Of a DNA stretch of 64,000 bases, positions 58,901 to 64,000 are shown in pieces. A model generated the notes under the pieces. It was not told where the DNA came from, did no database searches, and was given only the letters and a program-made list of their open reading frames with translations. The DNA is from Zygaena filipendulae. Taxonomy: Eukaryota; Arthropoda; Insecta; Lepidoptera; Zygaenidae. Both the position numbers and the translations under genes were made by a program. How positions within the stretch are numbered: the first letter of the stretch is position 1; the number at the start of each line of letters is the position of its first letter. The stretch lies in the NCBI GenBank assembly GCA_907165275.2, contig OU015678.1:2232001-2296000 (forward strand), given 5' to 3'.

Positions 58901-61900
58901 ATAAGAGTGCCTCAGAATTAATGTACCTACCTATCCTATTTTGAGAATATCTACTGTAAAACTTATTGGAAGAATAATAGGTACAATTCATAAGGGCATG
59001 TCAAATGCGAACAACTTGTGTAAATGAGTGAAATGAACGAATCTACAAGAACATAATCACAGTTGGGTAACAGCCCCAGCCTTTGGTCAGGGTAGAGCGA
59101 TATTGTCGTTCGGTGCCCTTTACCCCTTGGCCACAGTCTCGGCGGCGCCGGTGGCGGCTCCGAGACTGGTACTAGATAACATACGAAGTTGGCCACAGCT
59201 ATCAGCGGTTATCTTAGTCGGCGCTTTCACTTTACATTAATGTAGGTACTTGTCAAATAAATAATAATAATTTACAAGTTTTTCTGATCGATTTATTGCA
59301 AACAAGTAAATAAAATAAAATAGAATAAAAATAAATAGAATAGAATACATTTTACTGTACACCAAAATAATGTTATACTGTGTTAACAAAAACTTATAAA
59401 TAAGGGCATACAAAAGGCAATCTTATCGCTTTACTAGCGATCTCTTCCAGACAACCTTTGGGTGGATAGGACAAAAACAAATTTATATGTTGATTTAGTA
59501 TGTATAGGTAGAACAGGAATCATAAAATAATACAAATGATACACATAGAAAAGATGCCTACTTATACATAAAAAAGATATACATAGATACACGCCATCAA
59601 TCCTATAAATAAATCAATCTCACAACTTCCCAAAGAAGGTTTTGGGAAGTTGTGAGCGATTATCCGGCTTTGATAAAAATTAATATAATAAAGCTTGTAA
59701 AAATTGGCGCGGTAAGTACGAAGTTTTACACAATACAAACGAAAAAAAAAACCGTTGAAAAGCGCGTTCCGATCCCCAGATCAAAGACATCCAAGAGACC
59801 GACGCCGGCTGGTACCAGTGCCAGGTGATCATATCGGTCAACAACAGGATAGCCGCCGAGGTGGAGCTGCAGGTGCGGCGGCCTCCCATCATATTCGACA
59901 ACTCCACGCGCTCGCTGGTCGCCAGCGAAACTGAAAGTAAGTCCGGCTGCAAAGTTAAACCTACCGTTCTCATCACTTTATCAAAATACCATTTTCTACC
60001 AGTTCTAGATAGGTACTTAGGTACCAAAATATTGGAAAATAGCTGTTCCCCGCGGTTTCATCCGAGTTAATTCCGGAGTTCCCGCGGGAATTTCGGGATA
60101 AAAGTACCCGATGTCCTTCTCTATACCCCTGGTAACGTGTATGCGAAATTTCATTGTGATCGGTTGAGCCGTTAAGACGTGAAAGCGTAACAGACAGACA
60201 CACAGACAGACAGACAGACAGTTACTTTCGCATTTATAATATTAGTAGAGATTACAGAAGTTATTATTCTGTATGCCATAAGAAATGTTGTAAATGTATT
60301 TTTTTGGAGTGAAACTCAGACCAAATAAAAACTAAAGACTGAAAGCGTAGAACAGACAAGTGAAGCCAGGAAAAAGACACCACGCCGTGCACGTAATACG
60401 TATTATAACAGAAACACACTTACAAGAAAAAGACACCATACCTTTTAGTTTGAGCTTCTCCCGCTAATGGAGGTGACGCAACAATTAAGTTAGAAAAAAT
60501 GCCATATTGTGTCGTCAACGGTCAAAAAATAAAAAACATCATGGAATCACTTATCACTTAGTAGGAAAACTTAGCAAATCCATACACTTTCCTAATCACC
60601 ACATGCATACGCAACCGGCTTCACTTCGTTGTTCGAGACGTTCCGTCTTTTTTTTTATTTGGCCTGCGGAGTGAAACTTCTTTATGAGGGAAAGATAATT
60701 TTTGTGGCGTGTTATCTTAACGCGCCGTGTTATGGTCATAGTGAATAAGGGCCCTGAATAAATATTATAATAAATATATCTATGTGCAACAAAACACAAT
60801 TATTATTTTTTTCGACATCGCGGATACCAATCCTTGAGTCCTCCTGTTTGCAGGTGCCCAGATGGAGTGCTACGCCGACGGCTTCCCGCCGCCGAAGGTC
60901 TCGTGGCGCCGCGAGAACAACGCCATCTTGCCCACCGGTGGCTCCATCTACAGGTAAAATATGGCAGCAAAGTGAGTTTGTTTGTTTGTTTGTTAGTTAC
61001 GCTTTCACGCCTCAGTGGATCAACGGATCATCATTAAATTTGGTATACACGTTTTCAAGGGTACAGAGAAAGACATAGGGTACTTTTCATCCCGGAATTC
61101 CCGCGAGAATTTCGAAATTAACGTGGGAAAACCGCAGGGAAAGTGAAACCCTGTGTTCATCACACAAAGTGCCCCCCCCCCCCCCCCCCCCCGGGCCACC
61201 GGGAATCGAACCCGGAACCTCTTTATTAGCGGGCAGGCATGGTGACCTACTACGCCAATCAGGTCGTCAAATTCGTTCGTTTTCGGTTGTTTGTGATTGT
61301 ATTGTATATTTTTTTATTTTAAAATATCTATTAATTATTATAATATCCACAATCCGCAGAGGCAACGTGCTGAAGATAACGTCCATCCACAAAGAGGACC
61401 GCGGGACGTACTACTGCGTGGCGGAGAACGGCGTCGGCAAGGGCATGCGCCGCAACATCAACCTGGAGGTGGAGTTCGCGCCCGTCATCACCGTGCCCAA
61501 GCCCAGGCTCGGCCAGGTCGGTGCTCTCGAGTTTTTTTTTAATTTTTTTTTCATGTAAATTTCGCAAAGGAATCCGAGTCCATACAGCCAAGTCGGACGT
61601 TTTGCTTTTTTGAAGATATTTTGACATTGAAATGCATCAGTGAACTTCTGGAAGCAACTCTTTACAGTTGGACCTTAATGGATAAATCTGGACATGAAAA
61701 GTACATAATAATAATAATAATCCACTTCACAACACACAGATCTACTTGATCTCACACTCAGCCATGAGTCGTGGAAATCAAGCAAACTACATATTATTAC
61801 GTCACATATATATATACTATAGATATGTTATATGTCATACACGCCCAGCCTGGAGAATGGAACCCTGTGTTCATCATACAAAGTCCACGCCCACCGGGAA

Positions 61901-62796
61901 TCGAATCCGGAACCTCTTGATTAGCGGGTAGGCATGGTGACCTACATACTGCGCCAATCGGGTCGTCATGATCGGATCGCACGGTGTTTAATAAAAATGT
62001 GCTTTTTATGTCCAGAAATGTAGATAGGGAATTCAAACAGTTTTATTGTGCGTATAATATACGTATAGGGTACTTGCATGATTTTTTTTTCCAGTCTATT
62101 TTAAAGATATACGGCCTACTTAAACAAAGCAATAAAAAGAAAAAAAATATGCATAAATTTATTAAATAGAGCGTTTCAAAGTTCCTACTTTTGACTTTAC
62201 CGCTGAAACGCGGAATGACGTCACTGTTAAAAAATTACGCCTTATTAATCTGTGATAGAGATGTCACTGTCATATTGACAGGGTCATGTGACAGTGACAG
62301 ACAGATAACTTCAATATCCAAAAGCGAAAGGTTGAACTGTGTCGAGTTACTTCTAAAAGTTCCAGAAAAGAATCGAAATGCATCTTACCGATGCATTTTA
62401 AAGTAAAAAACTTCGGAAAAAATAAAAAATGTGTTGACTGTATGCACTTAGTTTCTTTTGCCTTCCCTGAAAGACACGTAATATGTTACGCGTGGCTATG
62501 ATTGGTGTTTCGTTGCAACGTTCCATTTCACAAAATTGCAAGATGAATATTTTGGAAACTATTGATATTTTTTTTGGTAAATCTTTCACGATAATGCTTA
62601 GGCTCTATTTTTGAAATATCGACACATTTCTTATTATAAATTTCATGCAAGTACCCTATTCTTAATGTCGCTTGTTAATTTGTTCGCAGGCGCTCCAATA
62701 CGACATGGACCTGGAGTGCCACGTGGAGGCGTACCCGCCCCCGGCCATATCCTGGGTGAAGGACGAAGTGCAGCTGTCGAACAACCAGCACTACAG
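55848..62796 (+). CDS. Lac: Lachesin-like Ig-domain adhesion protein, 5' seven exons (continues beyond window)
   Basis: Exons 55848-55917, 57345-57463, 57860-57982, 59780-59936, 60854-60953, 61360-61516 and 62690-62796 join in phase and give 278 residues. Residues 1-24 form a signal peptide. Ig1 has Cys51 and Cys118, with the lachesin signatures TPTISHITQEQIKDIG and IKDIQETDAG. Ig2 has Cys162, Trp174 and Cys209 (EDRGTYYCVAENGVGKG). Ig3 begins ALQYDMDLEC with Cys252 and Trp264. Lachesin is a GPI-anchored septate-junction and neuronal surface protein in insects. The remaining half of Ig3 and the C-terminal GPI signal must lie past 64000. Ig1 is more diverged from the Drosophila type than Ig2-Ig3, so this may be one of several lachesin-like paralogues. 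The introns hold MITEs, SINEs and LINE ends. Confidence 0.92.
57345..57463 (+). CDS. Lac: Lachesin exon 2
   Basis: Acceptor ATAATTTCCAG, donor TTTGG|GTGAGT, leaves in phase 0. Encodes ALGQRTPTISHITQEQIKDI to EYPVLW with Cys51. Confidence 0.92.
57860..57982 (+). CDS. Lac: Lachesin exon 3
   Basis: Acceptor GTGTTCCCAG, donor TCT|GTGAGT, phase 0 both ends. Encodes VKYDKQRATESLPLSTNAGL and IIRDSRFSLRFDD. Confidence 0.9.
58262..58882 (+). repeat. Family D copy split by a family A MITE
   Basis: D head and body 58262-58497 (TATTAATGCGAAAGTAAG ... TTATCCTAGAA) and tail 58833-58882 (CGAAATTAACACGGGTGAAA, AACAACTAGT), with the MITE in the middle at the usual GGAATTCC position. Confidence 0.75.
58498..58832. 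mobile_element. Family A MITE, AGGCTAGTTTCCT subfamily, nested
   Basis: Ends GAATAGGCTAGTTTCCT and AGGAAACTAGCCTATTC; TGACGTCA at 58626-58633. Almost the same as 7249-7577. In lachesin intron 3. Confidence 0.82.
59040..59278. mobile_element. Probable LINE 3' fragment
   Basis: GC-richer block (GGCGGCGCCGGTGGCGGCTC) ending in GTCAAATAAATAATAATAAT. The minus frame PRLWPRGKGHRTTISLYPDQ is repeat-like, not lachesin. Class uncertain. Confidence 0.4.
59285..59665 (-). mobile_element. LINE 3' UTR, minus strand
   Basis: GCGATCTCTTCCAGACAACC, TGTACACCAAAATAATG and AATAGAATAGAATACATTTT on the plus strand; relates to the LINE at 29244-29978 by GCGATCTCTTCCAG. In lachesin intron 3, ending about 115 bases before exon 4. 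Confidence 0.6.
59780..59936 (+). CDS. Lac: Lachesin exon 4
   Basis: Acceptor TCCGATCCCCAG, donor TGAAA|GTAAGT, leaves in phase 1. Encodes IKDIQETDAGWYQCQVIIS with Cys118 and RRPPIIFDNSTRSLVASE. Confidence 0.94.
60040..60245 (-). repeat. Family D copy
   Basis: AGCTGTTCCCCGCGGTTTCA start, GTGATCGGTTGAGCCGTTAA, (CAGA)n, CTTTCGCATTTATAATATTA end. Confidence 0.75.
60246..60770. repeat. Repeat family G, long copy
   Basis: Shares GTATGCCATAAGAAATGTTG (inverted form at 9480) and GTCATAGTGAATAAGGGCCC with 9430-9640. Between these, GGAGTGAAACTCAGACC and GGAGTGAAACTTC suggest terminal inverted repeats. In lachesin intron 4. Confidence 0.45.
60854..60953 (+). CDS. Lac: Lachesin exon 5
   Basis: Acceptor CTCCTGTTTGCAG, donor TACAG|GTAAAA, phase 1 in, 2 out. 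Encodes SAQMECYADGFPPPKVSWRR and ENNAILPTGGSIY. Confidence 0.94.
60960..61140 (+). repeat. Family D copy directly after exon 5 donor
   Basis: AGCAAAGTGAGTTTGTTTG starts about 12 bases past the donor; tail GGGAAAACCGCAGGGA. Confidence 0.65.
61145..61270 (-). repeat. SINE fragment with a 21-base C run
   Basis: tRNA-like head (CCGGGAATCGAACCCGG B box; CTACGCCAATCAGGTCGTC) truncated at CCCTGTGTTCATCACACAAA; C21 at 61172-61192 replaces the usual CCACGCCCACC. Confidence 0.7.
61360..61516 (+). CDS. Lac: Lachesin exon 6
   Basis: Acceptor ACAATCCGCAG, donor GCCAG|GTCGGT, phase 2 in, 0 out. Encodes GNVLKITSIHKEDRGTYYCV and FAPVITVPKPRLGQ. Confidence 0.95.
61720..61970 (-). repeat. tRNA-derived SINE, nearly full length
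   Basis: Starts with (ATA)n and ATCCACTTCACAACACACAG, ends with the head GTGACCTACATACTGCGCCA + ATCGGGTCGTC. B box GGTTCCGGATTCGATTCCCG on the minus strand. Lachesin intron 6. Confidence 0.75.
62065..62659. mobile_element. Putative TIR element beside exon 7
   Basis: ATAGGGTACTTGCATGA at 62065-62081 and TCATGCAAGTACCCTAT at 62643-62659 are perfect 17-bp inverted repeats bounding about 595 bp with no long frame. A TGACGTCA lies inside at about 62217. The right end is 30 bases from lachesin exon 7. Confidence 0.55.
62690..62796 (+). CDS. Lac: Lachesin exon 7
   Basis: Acceptor TTAATTTGTTCGCAG, donor TACAG|GTGAGA, phase 0 in, 2 out. Encodes ALQYDMDLECHVEAYPPPAI, SWVKDEVQLSNNQHY. The next exon is not in the window. 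Confidence 0.94.
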
Positions 62797-62819
62797 GTGA
62801 GACCTTCCACTTGACCCTA

Positions 62820-62940
62820 CAGCATCAACCGTGTACTTAGCGGTAAACGAAGCTCACTACTGTGCCTGAGGTCGCGGGTTCGATCCACAAGTTAGGGTGA
62901 ACATTCATTTATGTGATAGACATTTTTGTGTTTGTTTGTC
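62820..62940 (+). repeat. tRNA-like SINE fragment
   Basis: GGTCGCGGGTTCGATCC at 62869-62885 is a good B box; the following text GTGATAGACATTTTTGTGTT is typical of another lepidopteran SINE. A box not clear. Confidence 0.45.
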
Positions 62941-63560
62941 CATATACAAGCTGTTGTTTTGGTCAGCAACGCGCGTAACGGAGGTAGTAATATAACTAAT
63001 ATGGGTTCTAAAAAAAATATAAAAAAAAATATTTTTTATAATTCGGAACATTATTTAAAAGAAAATCTCTGCACAAGATATCTAAAAATGTTTACATTAA
63101 ATGGTAATTGGTAAAGCCTTAGCGCGTAGACTAGAGCTACGACATCTACGCGCTACGAGCAGCTACATCGCGCGTCGCGTCGTCGCCGGTACCTACGGTA
63201 GGTACCTACTTTTGCACAAACGTTTTACCTATTTAGATCACGGTAAGTAAACAACACATTTTAGACTCTCTTTCCCTCCATACTTTACTGGGCTTAGGAC
63301 CGGCAAAGGAACTGAATAATTTAGAAATTATTAAATTAGAAATGACATTTTTATTCATTAATAATATCCATTAAAGTTCTATGGCGATGTTATTAAGTAC
63401 CTTTGGCGTATTTAAAAAGGTGAACGAACTTATTTACAATCATTAAACGTGATTTACAAATTATTGATTACACATAACACGAAGTCTTCTAAAAGTTTTT
63501 TTTATTTACACTGATTTTACGTTAACGGTTTATCTGTTCAGTGTCTACCGCGTTGCGCGA
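62941..63560. other. Lachesin intron 7, gene-free
   Basis: AT-rich apart from GC-rich words near 63160 (ATCGCGCGTCGCGTCGTCGC). No exon matching the rest of Ig3 seen. Confidence 0.4.
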
Positions 63561-64000
63561 TGCACACAGAAGCACGACATCGCAAATTGTCTTTTAATCG
63601 CGATAAAACAGTTTCATTCTTCGTAATCACTTCTAAAGCGTTCAGTATCTCTTGTTTTAATGTGTCGTATTCGTCATGCGTACCACTTTACGTCACCCCA
63701 CAAATAAAAGTCCAATTGAGTTAGATCGGGTGAACGTGGTGGCCACGGTATGGGTCCACCTCTTCCTATCCAACGATCACCAAACTCCGATGTTAAATGG
63801 TCAATGCCAAAGCTTCGCCCAGCATCCCAGGTAGGTATTCGCGCGCGGCTGCGCACGAAAGTAGGTATTCAAGGACTGCATCTTGAACATTAACAGGGAG
63901 CCCAGATTGACCTCTACCTGTTGTGTGACGAGGTGTAGCAAATGTTACCCATTCCCTGAGACTAAAAACAACAGTCCTTATGGTGTAACGAGTTTCACTT
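63561..64000 (-). pseudogene. Tc1/mariner-superfamily transposase relic
   Basis: Minus-strand frame at about 63856-63674 carries RWIGRGGPIPWPPRSPDL and LDFYLWG, a C-terminal signature of this DDE/D superfamily; the Asp of LDF is the likely third catalytic acid. A stop follows at 63674 in a position where relatives continue. Upstream, REWVTFATPRHTTGRGQ and GLPVNVQDAVLEYL are joined directly to the C-terminal part, so the catalytic centre between them is deleted. Cut by the window edge. Confidence 0.7.

Noticed and set aside
61169..61558. Plus-strand 129-residue frame beginning with a proline run
   Set aside because: Only its later part (lachesin exon 6) is real; the start is the SINE C run and intron sequence.

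Overview
This is a eukaryotic nuclear window, almost certainly from a moth or butterfly (Lepidoptera). The basis is the exon/intron architecture with GT-AG splice sites, AT-rich intergenic DNA, the recognisable insect gene lachesin, a copia-type LTR retrotransposon, and dense small repeats of types known from lepidopteran genomes. The species call is inference; the gene structures are read directly.

Three host genes can be rebuilt exon by exon with consistent splice phases. (1) Minus strand, 35186 to 20472: a complete secreted trypsin-like serine protease, 6 coding exons, 337 aa, with signal peptide, propeptide, IVGG activation site and full His/Asp/Ser triad. (2) Minus strand, 51748 to 46356: a complete zinc-dependent medium-chain dehydrogenase of the sorbitol/arabinitol dehydrogenase type, 9 coding exons, 342 aa, with a probable non-coding 5' exon near 52.7-52.8 kb. 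(3) Plus strand, from 55848 past the right edge: a lachesin-like GPI-type Ig-domain adhesion protein, first 7 coding exons, 278 residues visible. Genes 2 and 3 are head to head about 3 kb apart. A weaker two-exon candidate for a small secreted protein lies at 39439-39945 on the minus strand.

Region by region: 1-20.4 kb holds no convincing host gene, only repeats and AT-rich spacer. 20.4-35.2 kb is the protease, whose introns carry a young intact copia element (22277-26842), nested MITEs and non-LTR retrotransposon pieces, two of them within tens of bases of splice donors. 35.2-46.3 kb is repeat-rich intergenic DNA with a 237-bp near-perfect palindrome and a four-unit tandem array. 46.3-52.8 kb is the dehydrogenase. 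52.8-55.8 kb is the shared upstream region. 55.8-64 kb is lachesin with MITE, SINE and LINE insertions and, at the edge, a mariner-like transposase relic.

Repeat families, named here for convenience: A, a roughly 300-bp terminal-inverted-repeat element carrying TGACGTCA palindromes; B, about 243 bp with ends near AATTGGACATAGATAAGC; C, about 370-395 bp with ends TATACAACGTGTTAAT; D, a very abundant GC-rich-ended repeat (CCGCGGTTTCACCCGCG ... ACAGCTAGT), probably SINE or RTE-tail derived; E, about 398 bp with ends CGGCTGCCCTACG; F, a hairpin element with 3-bp TTA/TAA duplications; plus a tRNA-derived SINE with intact Pol III boxes. No dedicated new multi-gene system was found; the strongest unusual signals are the copia insertion, the three-level nested element in protease intron 2, and the dispersal of CRE-like sites by family A.
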